From the NCBI RefSeq assembly GCF_900105095.1, contig NZ_LT629743.1:1798001-1862000 (forward strand): a stretch of DNA of 64,000 nt, read 5' to 3'. Numbering within the stretch: the first letter of the stretch is position 1; each line of letters starts with the position of its first letter. Both the position numbers and the translations under genes were made by a program. A model generated the notes under the pieces. The model did not search any database, was not told the origin of the DNA, and worked only from the letters and a program-made list of their open reading frames with translations. Positions 1-7,557 of this stretch are shown in pieces. The DNA is from Erythrobacter sp. HL-111 (lineage in GTDB: Bacteria > Pseudomonadota > Alphaproteobacteria > Sphingomonadales > Sphingomonadaceae).

Positions 1-1
1 G

Positions 2-127
2 GTGGCGGTGGGCGGGATCGGGCTTGTCGCGATGCCCACCGGGATCATCGCGGCGGCCTTTTCCGATGCCATGCAGAACTATCGCGACAGGCTGGCGCCG
101 TCCGACGACGAGGGCACGATGCCGTGA
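2..127 (+). CDS. Ion channel, C-terminal fragment (gene begins before the window)
   Basis: Only the last 41 codons are present. They read as one hydrophobic segment rich in Gly, Ile and Ala (VGGIGLVAMPTGIIAAAF) followed by a short polar tail. This pattern is typical of the last transmembrane helix (S6) after the pore of bacterial voltage-gated-type potassium/ion transport proteins. The stop codon overlaps the GTG start of nth (GTGA), so the two genes are probably co-transcribed. The ion specificity cannot be read because the selectivity filter lies outside the window. Confidence 0.6.
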   Translation: MAVGGIGLVAMPTGIIAAAFSDAMQNYRDRLAPSDDEGTMP

Positions 128-795
128 CGCGGGACCAGATCTTCGAATTCTTCCGCCGCCTTGCCGAGGACAATCCCGAACCGCGCACCGAGCTCGAATA
201 CGGCAATGCCTTCCAGCTCCTCGTCGCTGTCGCGCTGTCGGCGCAGGCGACCGATGTCGGGGTCAACAAGGCGACCCGCGCGCTGTTCGCGCAGGTCGAG
301 ACCCCGCAGCAGATGCTCGACCTCGGACTCGAGGGGCTTGTCGCGCACATCAGGACGATCGGCCTGTTCAATTCAAAGGCGAAGAACGTCATCGCCCTTT
401 CCCGCATTCTCGTCGAGGAGCATGGCGGCGAGGTCCCGGCGAGCCGCGAGGAACTGGTCAGGCTGCCCGGTGTCGGGCGCAAGACCGCCAATGTCGTGCT
501 CAATTGCTGGTTCGGCGAGGAAACCTTCGCGGTCGACACCCACATCTTCCGCGTCGGCAACCGCACCGGCCTTGCCAAGGGCAAGACGCCGGACCAGGTC
601 GAGGCGAAGCTCGAAAAGCGCGTGCCGCAGCCGTTTCGCCTGCACGCCCATCACTGGCTGATCCTGCACGGGCGCTATGTCTGCAAGGCGAGGACGCCCG
701 AATGCTGGCGCTGCCCGGTGGTCGACCTGTGCAGCTACCGCAAGAAGGTGCTAAAGGACCCGAAACAGGGGGAAAGGAAAAAGGTGCGCGCCTGA
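124..795 (+). CDS. nth: Endonuclease III (DNA glycosylase/AP lyase)
   Basis: Base-excision repair enzyme that removes oxidised pyrimidines and nicks the abasic site. The 223-residue protein has the helix-hairpin-helix LPGVGRKTA with the catalytic Lys at residue 120, the catalytic Asp at 138 in VDTH, and the C-terminal [4Fe-4S] loop Cys187-X6-Cys194-X2-Cys197-X5-Cys203. These are the same residue numbers as in E. coli Nth, which supports the GTG start at 124. It overlaps the upstream channel gene by four bases. Length is normal for the family. Confidence 0.97.
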   Translation: MTRDQIFEFFRRLAEDNPEPRTELEYGNAFQLLVAVALSAQATDVGVNKATRALFAQVETPQQMLDLGLEGLVAHIRTIGLFNSKAKNVIALSRILVEEHGGEVPASREELVRLPGVGRKTANVVLNCWFGEETFAVDTHIFRVGNRTGLAKGKTPDQVEAKLEKRVPQPFRLHAHHWLILHGRYVCKARTPECWRCPVVDLCSYRKKVLKDPKQGERKKVRA

Positions 796-833
796 CCGGG
801 CGCGCATGGGACAGCGCACCGGAGGAGAGAACG

Positions 834-1262
834 ATGCCGAGACCCCTGGCCTTTTCCGCTCTGCCGCTCTTCGCGCTGGCAGCCGCCTGCGCGCCCGTGG
901 ACGAGGGCGAACGCTCCGACGATCCGGCCGCCTACGACCCGCCCGTGCGCGTGGTGGGAGAGGCGCAGAACTGCATTCCGCTGGCGCAGATCCGCCAGAC
1001 GCCGGTGCGGAGCGACGACGTGATCGATTTCGAGATGCGCGGCGGGCGCGTCTACCGCAACGTCCTCGCCAATTCTTGCCCGCAGCTGGGCCTGTGGGAA
1101 GCCTTCACCTACGACACCGAGATCAGCCAGCTGTGCAGCGCGGAGATCATCTACGTGCTCCAGCAGATCGGCGGCGGGGTCCAGCGCGGCGCGGGCTGCG
1201 GGCTCGGCCGCTTTGTTCCGGTTGAATATGTCGAGGAGGACGAGGAGGGCGAGGACGAATAG
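834..1262 (+). CDS. Lipoprotein of DUF6491 type
   Basis: A 142-residue secreted protein. The N-terminus has a short hydrophobic signal ending in a lipobox (ALAAAC), so it is probably lipid-anchored. The body has four spaced cysteines and the motif FEMRGGRVYRN, which I recall from the DUF6491 family of proteobacterial envelope proteins; no function is known for that family. The last residues are strongly acidic (EYVEEDEEGEDE). The start is set by a GGAGGAGAG ribosome site just upstream. The next gene downstream is a divergent relative with the same cysteine spacing (see findings). Confidence 0.75.
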   Translation: MPRPLAFSALPLFALAAACAPVDEGERSDDPAAYDPPVRVVGEAQNCIPLAQIRQTPVRSDDVIDFEMRGGRVYRNVLANSCPQLGLWEAFTYDTEISQLCSAEIIYVLQQIGGGVQRGAGCGLGRFVPVEYVEEDEEGEDE

Positions 1263-1351
1263 GCGCGCGTCGCGGAGGCCCGGGTTCAGCCGCGGTTCAC
1301 CGCTGCCGGGCGAGATTTCCGGCTATAAATCAGATGGAAAGAGAGGGCGAG

Positions 1352-1843
1352 ATGACGTTCCGCAAGGCCGCGACCACAGGCGGAGCGCTCGCCATCGCGC
1401 TCCTCCCCCTCGGCTGTGTCAGCGCGCCGGCGGGCGATCGCGCGATCGAGAGCAAGGTTTCCAATGCCCGCATCTGGCCGAGGGCGGCGACGGTCTTCGT
1501 CCGCGCCGAGGGCGAGCCGCGCCGCTGCCTCCAGACCGCCAATACCTTCTTCGTCGTCAATGACGAGAACAGCGTCGTCTTCATGAACGACGGCCGGTTC
1601 TTCATCAACCGCCTGCAATTGCCCTGCGAGGGCGTGCTCATCAACGGCTTCACCCAGTCCGCCGGGTTCGGGCGCAGCCAGATCTGTTCCGGGATGAGCG
1701 TGACCCTGCAGGACGAATTCGGCGGCAACCCGAACGCACTGTGCCACCTGGGCAGCTTCGAACCGCTGGAGCTCGCCGATACGGGGGCGGACGGGGAGAA
1801 GATCGTGCTCAACGAGGGCGAGACTATACGTCGTCCGCGCTGA
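1352..1843 (+). CDS. Putative lipoprotein, diverged paralogue of the preceding DUF6491-like gene
   Basis: A 163-residue protein with signal peptide and lipobox (LLPLGC). The preferred start at 1352 follows GAGAGGGCGAG; an in-frame ATG at 1334 has no ribosome site. The mature part keeps a four-cysteine layout (spacings about 32, 19 and 18) close to that of the neighbouring gene (34, 18 and 20), with matching phrases FMNDGRFFINRL, CSGM and CHLGSF. This suggests tandem duplication followed by strong divergence. No named family is recognised with confidence. Its 3' end overlaps the convergent symporter gene by 20 bp. Confidence 0.65.
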   Translation: MTFRKAATTGGALAIALLPLGCVSAPAGDRAIESKVSNARIWPRAATVFVRAEGEPRRCLQTANTFFVVNDENSVVFMNDGRFFINRLQLPCEGVLINGFTQSAGFGRSQICSGMSVTLQDEFGGNPNALCHLGSFEPLELADTGADGEKIVLNEGETIRRPR

Positions 1844-3080
1844 TCATTTCCGCCCGGTCGAGTTCGCCGGTCAGGCTGGCCACGGTCGTTGCCACCGCCG
1901 CATCGCCCGAAACGTTCGTGGTGGTCCGCATCATGTCCATGATCCGGTCGACGCCCGCGACCAGCGCGATCGTTTCGAGCGGCACGCCGACCGCGCCGAA
2001 CACCAGCACCATCATGATGAGGCCCGCCCCCGGAATCCCCGCCGCCCCGATCGCGCCCAGCGTGCCGAGCACCGAGATGGTGAAATAGTCCGCCCATGAC
2101 AGGTCCACGCCGAACGCCTGCGCCCCGAACAGGGTCGCAAGGCCGAGATACATCGCGGTCCCGTTCATGTTGATCGTCGCGCCCAGCGCGATCACGAAGC
2201 TCGCCACCGAATTGGAAACACCGAGGTTCCGCTCGGCGCAGCGCAGCGTGACGGGCAGCGTCGCGTTGGAGCTCGCGGTCGAATAGCTCACCGCGATCGC
2301 GTCGGCGATGCCGCGGAAGAAGTCGATCACCGGCAGGCGGGCGATGAACCTGATCATGCCGGCGTAGACGATCCCGATGATGAGCAGGCAGCCGACATAG
2401 TTGAGCGCGACGAGGATGCCGAGCGCCTGCAGCGCGTCGAGCCCGAGCGTGCCCGCGACCCAGGCCATCAGCGCGAAGACGCCGAAGGGGGTCAGTTCCA
2501 TCACGATCATCGTCACCTTCTGCATGACGGCGTTGCCGCTATCGAAGATCCTGAGGACCGGCTCGCCCTCCTCCTTCGCCATCAGGATGCCGATCCCGAT
2601 GAGGAGCGCGAAGACGATCAGCGGCAGGACATTGACGTCCGCCATGACCTGCACCGGGCTCGACGGGATGACCTCGAGGATCATCTCCTCGAAGCCCTGC
2701 GCGTTTTCGCGACGGTTCTGCGCGTTTTCGAGCGTGGCCTCGTCGAAAGCCATGCTCCGCCCGTCGATCCCCGATCCGGGGGCGAGCAGGGTGCCGATGG
2801 CAAGGCCCAGCCAGACCGCGATCTGCCCCGTCACCACGAACAGCACCAGCGCGCGCCAGCCGACGCTGCCGAGCTTCCTCAGGTCCCCGATGGAGGCGAC
2901 GCCCGCGACCAAGCTGAAGAAGATCAGCGGCACAACCAGCATCTTGATGAAGGCGATAAAGATGTCGCCGACGATCTTGATGCTTTCCGCGCCCGGCCCC
3001 CACAGGAAGCCGACCACGATGCCGAGCACCAGCGCGCCGATCACGCGCTGCCACAGCGGAATTGCGAACCATGTTTTCAT
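1824..3080 (-). CDS. Dicarboxylate/amino acid:cation symporter (DAACS family)
   Basis: A 418-residue polytopic membrane protein of the GltP/DctA type that imports acidic amino acids or C4-dicarboxylates with H+ or Na+. It carries the serine-rich re-entrant loop (YSTASSNATLP) and the substrate/cation motif NMNGTA in the C-terminal half, and about eight hydrophobic segments. The start MKTWFAIPLWQR at 3080 fits the family; a longer reading frame only reads through the end of dapE. It lies eight bases after dapE on the same strand, so they probably share a transcript. Exact substrate is not deducible. Confidence 0.9.
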   Translation of the reverse strand: MKTWFAIPLWQRVIGALVLGIVVGFLWGPGAESIKIVGDIFIAFIKMLVVPLIFFSLVAGVASIGDLRKLGSVGWRALVLFVVTGQIAVWLGLAIGTLLAPGSGIDGRSMAFDEATLENAQNRRENAQGFEEMILEVIPSSPVQVMADVNVLPLIVFALLIGIGILMAKEEGEPVLRIFDSGNAVMQKVTMIVMELTPFGVFALMAWVAGTLGLDALQALGILVALNYVGCLLIIGIVYAGMIRFIARLPVIDFFRGIADAIAVSYSTASSNATLPVTLRCAERNLGVSNSVASFVIALGATINMNGTAMYLGLATLFGAQAFGVDLSWADYFTISVLGTLGAIGAAGIPGAGLIMMVLVFGAVGVPLETIALVAGVDRIMDMMRTTTNVSGDAAVATTVASLTGELDRAEMISADDV

Positions 3081-3088
3081 GCGAAGCC

Positions 3089-4243
3089 TCAGGCCCCCTG
3101 CTTCATGCCGAGCGCGAGCGCGCCTTCGGCCACGCGCGCGTAGATGCGGGCTAGCGCATCGAGGTCTTCCACGGCCACCGCCTCGTCGCGCTTGTGCATC
3201 GTCGCGTTGCAGAGGCCGAATTCGATCACGGGGCACACCGCGCGCAGGAACCGGGCGTCCGAGGTCCCGCCGGTGGTCGACAGTTCGGGCCTGAGGCCGG
3301 TCTCGGCCTCGATCGCCTGGGCGACCAGCCGGGAAAACGGCCCCGGTTCGGTGAGAAAGGGTTCGCCCGAGATGATCGGCAGGGCCGTGCCGCCGTGCTT
3401 TTCGGCGATGGCGACGACGCGTTCGGACAGGCTCGCGCCCGAATGGAGATCGTTGAACCGGATCGAGATGCGCGCCCTGGCGGCGGCGGGAATCACGTTG
3501 TGCGCGCGGTTGCCGACCTCGATGTCGGTGATTTCAAGATTGGTGGGCTGGAACCAGTCCGTCCCCGTGTCGAGCACCAGCGCGTCGAGTTCGGCCAGCA
3601 TCGCGACGAGTTTCGGGATCGGGTTGTCGGCCAGATGCGGATAGGCGACGTGGCCCTGCACGCCTTCGACCGCCAGCCAGATGTTGACCGAGCCGCGCCG
3701 TCCGATCTTCATCATGTCGCCGAGCCGGTTGACGCTGGTGGGCTCCCCGACGAGGCACAGGTCCGGACGGATGCCTTGCGCGTCCATGTAGTCGATCAGC
3801 GCCCGCGTCCCGTGGAGCGCGGGGCCTTCCTCGTCCCCGGTGACGAGGAAGCTGATCGTCCCCGCTTCGCGCGGGACCGCGGCGGCGGCGCTGACCATCG
3901 CGGCGATCGCGCTCTTCATGTCGACCGCGCCGCGCCCGTGCAGCAGGTCGCCATGCACCGTCGGCTCGAAGGGATCGCTCGCCCAGCCCTCTCCCGGCGG
4001 GACCACGTCGAGATGGCCCGCAAAGGCGAAATGGGCGCACGGCTCGGGTCCCCGCCGGATCGCGAAGAGGTTTTCGACCGGCGCCTCGTCGCTGCCCTCC
4101 GCGCCCTCGCCGCGGGTGAACCGGTGCACCGCGAAACCGAGCGGGGCGAGCATTGCTTCGAGCTCGTCGAACACCGCGCCGGTCGCAGGAGTGATGCTGG
4201 GGGCGGCAATCAGCCGCTTGGCAAGGTCAAGGGTCTCGCTCAT
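3089..4243 (-). CDS. dapE: Succinyl-diaminopimelate desuccinylase
   Basis: M20 family metallohydrolase that converts N-succinyl-LL-diaminopimelate to LL-DAP in lysine and peptidoglycan precursor synthesis. The 384 residues show the dizinc-site motifs in order: GHLDVVPPG (His, Asp), GRGAVDMK (bridging Asp), TGDEEGPA (catalytic Glu pair), GEPTS, and near the C-terminus NATMHKRDE (His ligand). Length is normal. It starts 29 bp from the divergent cupin gene, so the two promoters must overlap, and it is followed closely by the symporter. Confidence 0.93.
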   Translation of the reverse strand: MSETLDLAKRLIAAPSITPATGAVFDELEAMLAPLGFAVHRFTRGEGAEGSDEAPVENLFAIRRGPEPCAHFAFAGHLDVVPPGEGWASDPFEPTVHGDLLHGRGAVDMKSAIAAMVSAAAAVPREAGTISFLVTGDEEGPALHGTRALIDYMDAQGIRPDLCLVGEPTSVNRLGDMMKIGRRGSVNIWLAVEGVQGHVAYPHLADNPIPKLVAMLAELDALVLDTGTDWFQPTNLEITDIEVGNRAHNVIPAAARARISIRFNDLHSGASLSERVVAIAEKHGGTALPIISGEPFLTEPGPFSRLVAQAIEAETGLRPELSTTGGTSDARFLRAVCPVIEFGLCNATMHKRDEAVAVEDLDALARIYARVAEGALALGMKQGA

Positions 4244-4272
4244 CCTCCCCCCGCTAGCAGGAGAATGCGCCG

Positions 4273-4740
4273 ATGCCCAAGCTCGATCTCGATGCCATCG
4301 AACAGACCAATGCGACCGGCTATCCCGCGCCCTTCGCTGCCGCCGTGCGCGGACGCTGGTGGCGGCGACTCGCGCCGGTTGCCGGCCTCACCAACATGGG
4401 CGCAAGCCATGTCGTGCTCGAGCCGGGGGCGTGGTCATCCCAGCGCCACTGGCACAAGGGGCTCGACGAACTGGTCGTCGTGCTCGCGGGCGAAGCGGTG
4501 CTGGTCGAGGATGGCGGCGAAACGCCCGTGCGCGCGGGCGACGTGCTGGCCTGGCCCGCGGGCGAGCCGAACGGGCACCACCTGCAGAACCGCTCCGACC
4601 AGCCTTTCGTCTATGCCGCGATCAGCGCGGGCGACGCGGCATCGGACGAAGGCGTGTATTCCGACATCGACATGACCTTTTCGCCGGAAGGCTATTTCCG
4701 CAAGGACGGGACCCGCTACGATACCGAACGCCTCGCCTAG
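4273..4740 (+). CDS. Cupin-domain protein
   Basis: A 155-residue soluble protein with one cupin barrel. The metal-binding motif 1 reads HWHKGLDE followed by VVVLAG, and motif 2 is in PAGEPNGHHL. The ligands are consistent with a bound divalent metal, but the family is too broad to assign a reaction. An AGGAG site lies upstream of the ATG. The stop codon shares its bases with the convergent nuclease gene (overlap 4737-4740). Confidence 0.8.
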   Translation: MPKLDLDAIEQTNATGYPAPFAAAVRGRWWRRLAPVAGLTNMGASHVVLEPGAWSSQRHWHKGLDELVVVLAGEAVLVEDGGETPVRAGDVLAWPAGEPNGHHLQNRSDQPFVYAAISAGDAASDEGVYSDIDMTFSPEGYFRKDGTRYDTERLA

Positions 4741-5669
4741 CGGCGTTCCGGGGGCGGCAGCGGGCCGGGCGCGAAGGCGCTTTCGAGAAGCTGCGCGATG
4801 CGGATGCCAGCCTGCTGCACGCGCCGTTTCGCGATCGGCACGCCGCGGGCGATGTCCTCCTGGCTGAGCTTCGTCTCCATCGGCAGCTCGCTCCCGCAGA
4901 CGTCCTCGGTGTCGAAGGCGGTCGGGTAAACGAAATCGCGGCTGATCCGCCAGCTTTCACGCCCCCAGTCGGCGGGCGTGCCGCCGCCGAGGTCGGCGCG
5001 TTCGGCGGGGGAATAGCGGCGAACCACCGGATCGGCAGGGTCGCTGATCGCCCGCTCGGCCAGCGGACCGTCCCAGATGGAGTGGAGGTTGAGCCCCGGC
5101 TTGATGCCGTAGGCGGCCTCGCGGTCGTTCCCGCCGCGGTCGCCCTTGTCGCCGGAATGGAGCGGCATGTGCACGTCGCCCGCGAAATGGACCATGAAGG
5201 CGAGCGCCTCCAGCCGGATATTGTCGGGCAGGCTTTCGTCGGCGAGCACCCGGTGCGCGCGCTCGATCTGGCCGGTGACGCAGGACCCGCCGGGACAGTT
5301 GGCGCGCGGGTCATAGGCCTCGCAGATCGGCGCGGTGCGATAGTGCCACGCCGCGGTGTAGCCCCAGCGCGCGAAATCGCGCCTTATGCAGTCGGGCCAC
5401 ACGCTCGCGTCCTCGATCGTCGACAGCGCGCAGTCGGGCGTGCCGACCAGCCGTTCGGAGCGCATCAGCCGGCGGATCTTGGCGCGCGTCGCGGGCGAGA
5501 CGTTCGCCTCGGCGATCTCGGCGGTCTTGCGGTGCGCATAGAAGCCCCAGGCGCGCGCCTCGCCCGGCGCGACCAGCCCCGTTAGAAACGCCAGGAGCAC
5601 CAGCACGGCCAGCGCACCCGGCAGTGCCGCCGCGCTCAGCCGACGGTTTCGTATTGCTCGATCACCCAT
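4737..5669 (-). CDS. Secreted S1/P1-type zinc nuclease
   Basis: A 310-residue exported enzyme of the S1/P1 nuclease/phospholipase C-like fold, which cuts single-stranded nucleic acids. The signal peptide is cleaved after GEARA, so the mature protein begins with Trp (WGFYAH). In this family the N-terminal Trp amino group itself binds zinc, so the predicted cleavage is functionally consistent. Further zinc-ligand motifs are AAWHY, HFAGDVHMPLH and NLHSIWD. The start overlaps the upstream GST gene by 34 bp, suggesting co-transcription. A periplasmic or extracellular role in nucleic acid or phosphate scavenging is inference. Confidence 0.9.
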   Translation of the reverse strand: MGDRAIRNRRLSAAALPGALAVLVLLAFLTGLVAPGEARAWGFYAHRKTAEIAEANVSPATRAKIRRLMRSERLVGTPDCALSTIEDASVWPDCIRRDFARWGYTAAWHYRTAPICEAYDPRANCPGGSCVTGQIERAHRVLADESLPDNIRLEALAFMVHFAGDVHMPLHSGDKGDRGGNDREAAYGIKPGLNLHSIWDGPLAERAISDPADPVVRRYSPAERADLGGGTPADWGRESWRISRDFVYPTAFDTEDVCGSELPMETKLSQEDIARGVPIAKRRVQQAGIRIAQLLESAFAPGPLPPPERR

Positions 5670-6298
5670 TCCTCGTTCTCCGCCGCATCTATCCAGCTTT
5701 TCATCCAGTCATGTTCCCAGATCGCCTCCATGTATCCCTGCGCGAAACCGGGAACGGGCACCCCGTAGGTGATGAAGCGCGAAACCACCGGGGCATAGAT
5801 GATGTCCGCCGCGCCGAAGGTCCCGAACAGGAACGGCCCGCCCTTGCCGTGGCGCGCGCGCGCCTCCGCCCACAGGCCGAGGATGCGGACGATATCGTGC
5901 CGGGTTTCCTCGCTCACCCCGTCGAGCTGGACGCGGCGGCGGATGTTCATCGGCAGTTCGCGCCGCAGGGCGGCATAGGAGGAGTGCATCTCCGCCACCA
6001 TCGAACGGGCCATGCCGCGCGCCGCGTCGTCCTTGGGCCAGAACCGGTCGCGCCCGACCTTGTCGGCGAGATAGTCCATGATCGCGAGGCTGTCCCACAC
6101 CACCGCATCGCCGTCCCACAGGATCGGCACCTTTCCGCGCGAGGGCTGGACCTCGCCCATGTCGGCCTTGGCGCGGTCCCAGTCCTCGCCCATGATCGGC
6201 ACGGTGATCTCTTCGAAGGGCAGGCCCGACTGCTTCGCCGCGAGCCAGCCGCGCAGCGACCAGCTCGAATAGTTCTTGTTGCCGATGATGAGCTTCAT
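5636..6298 (-). CDS. Glutathione S-transferase family protein
   Basis: A 220-residue protein with an N-terminal thioredoxin-like GST domain (starts MKLIIGNKNYSSWSLR) and a helical C-terminal domain. The Ser-Ser-Trp-Ser stretch sits where GSTs activate glutathione. The phrase VPILWDGD is the usual cis-proline region. The start at 6298 is chosen from the domain edge; the open frame continues upstream without a better start. The substrate is unknown. It leads a two-gene minus-strand unit with the S1/P1 nuclease. Confidence 0.85.
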   Translation of the reverse strand: MKLIIGNKNYSSWSLRGWLAAKQSGLPFEEITVPIMGEDWDRAKADMGEVQPSRGKVPILWDGDAVVWDSLAIMDYLADKVGRDRFWPKDDAARGMARSMVAEMHSSYAALRRELPMNIRRRVQLDGVSEETRHDIVRILGLWAEARARHGKGGPFLFGTFGAADIIYAPVVSRFITYGVPVPGFAQGYMEAIWEHDWMKSWIDAAENEEWVIEQYETVG

Positions 6299-6435
6299 GG
6301 CTCTCCTGCTCCACCTTGCAAGCGGCGCCGCGTCGCGTAGGCCGCGCGGCGGTGAATGACGCAGGTAGGCATGGAGGCTTTGGCTGTCGAGCCGGAACGG
6401 GCTAGACGGACCGCGCCAACCGGAGATTCGCCGCC

Positions 6436-6855
6436 ATGCCGCTCGCCCCATTCCACCTCGCCTTCCCGGTCGACGACCTCGACGCCGCGCGGCGCTTCTA
6501 CGGCGGGGTGATGGGCTGCGCCGAGGGGCGGTCCTCTGAAGAATGGATCGATTTCGACTTCCACGGCCACCAGATCGTCGCCCACCTCGCGCCGGGCGGG
6601 GCGGGCGACCGGGCGAGCAACCATGTCGACGGCCACGGCGTGCCGGTCCCGCATTTCGGGCTGGTGCTGGAAATGGCCGAGTGGGAAGCGCTCGCCGAAC
6701 GCCTGCGCGCCGCGGGCTGCGAATTCGTGATCGAGCCGACCGTGCGCTTCAGGGGGCAGCCGGGCGAACAGGCGACGATGTTCCTGCGCGATCCCGCCGG
6801 CAATGCGCTCGAGTTCAAGGCCTTCGCGGACCCGGCGCAGCTGTTCGCACGGTAA
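6436..6855 (+). CDS. VOC-superfamily (glyoxalase-like) protein
   Basis: A 139-residue protein with the paired beta-alpha-beta-beta-beta modules of the vicinal oxygen chelate fold. Candidate metal ligands are His in FHLAFPV near the N-terminus, His in VPHFGLVL near the middle and Glu in NALEFK near the end, as in glyoxalase/dioxygenase relatives. The reaction cannot be inferred. It stands alone on the plus strand, convergent with yihA. Confidence 0.82.
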   Translation: MPLAPFHLAFPVDDLDAARRFYGGVMGCAEGRSSEEWIDFDFHGHQIVAHLAPGGAGDRASNHVDGHGVPVPHFGLVLEMAEWEALAERLRAAGCEFVIEPTVRFRGQPGEQATMFLRDPAGNALEFKAFADPAQLFAR

Positions 6856-6885
6856 GGGGTTCGATCGGGACCATCCGCGCCGCGC

Positions 6886-7557
6886 TCAGGCCGAGAACCA
6901 TTCCTCGCCCAGCGCATCGGCGACCACCGCCGCACGCAGGGCGGCGATCCCCATGCCCTTTTCCGCGCTGGTGAGATGGAGTTCGGGATAGGCTGCGGGG
7001 TGCCGGCGCGCTTCCTCCGCGACCTTGTTCGCGACGCGCTCCAGCTCGCTCGCCTTCACCTTGTCGGCCTTGGTCAGCACGATGCGGTATCCCACCGCCG
7101 CCTCGTCGAGCATCCGCATCATCTCGCGGTCGACGTCCTTGAGGCCGTGGCGGCTGTCGACCAGCACGAGATTGCGCGCCAGCACCTGCCGCCCGCGCAG
7201 ATAGCTCTTCACCAAGTTCTTCCAGCGCTCGACCACCTTCACCGGCGCCTTGGCAAAACCATAGCCGGGCATGTCGACCAGCCGGAACAGGGTCGGCTCG
7301 CCCACCTCGAAGAAATTGAGCTCCTGCGTGCGCCCCGGCGTGACCGACGCACGGGCGATCGCCCTGCGCCCGGTCAGCGCGTTGAGGAGCGAGGACTTGC
7401 CGACATTGCTGCGCCCGCAGAAGGCGATCTCGGGCACGGTGGGGTCGGGCAGGAACTTCAATTGCGGGGCGGAAAGGAGGAATTCGACCCGCCCCGAAAA
7501 GAGGCGCGAGGCGACGTCTTCCCGGACCTGTCGCTCGCGCTCCTCCGGCTCGGTCAC
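6886..7557 (-). CDS. yihA: Ribosome biogenesis GTPase YihA/YsxC (EngB)
   Basis: A 223-residue GTPase needed for 50S subunit assembly. G motifs are complete: G1 GRSNVGKS (residues 48-55), G2 Thr in TPGRTQ, G3 DMPGYG, G4 TKADK and G5 TSA. The start is a GTG at 7557 that overlaps the yidC stop (GTGA), giving translational coupling. A longer open frame upstream only shadows yidC. The gene closes the conserved rpmH-rnpA-yidD-yidC-yihA order. Confidence 0.95.
   Translation of the reverse strand: MTEPEERERQVREDVASRLFSGRVEFLLSAPQLKFLPDPTVPEIAFCGRSNVGKSSLLNALTGRRAIARASVTPGRTQELNFFEVGEPTLFRLVDMPGYGFAKAPVKVVERWKNLVKSYLRGRQVLARNLVLVDSRHGLKDVDREMMRMLDEAAVGYRIVLTKADKVKASELERVANKVAEEARRHPAAYPELHLTSAEKGMGIAALRAAVVADALGEEWFSA

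Noticed and set aside
24..1262. A long plus-strand open frame running across nth and into the lipoprotein gene
   Set aside because: Its first two thirds are Arg/Pro/Ala-rich nonsense out of frame with nth. Only the part from 834 has a ribosome site, signal peptide and family match.
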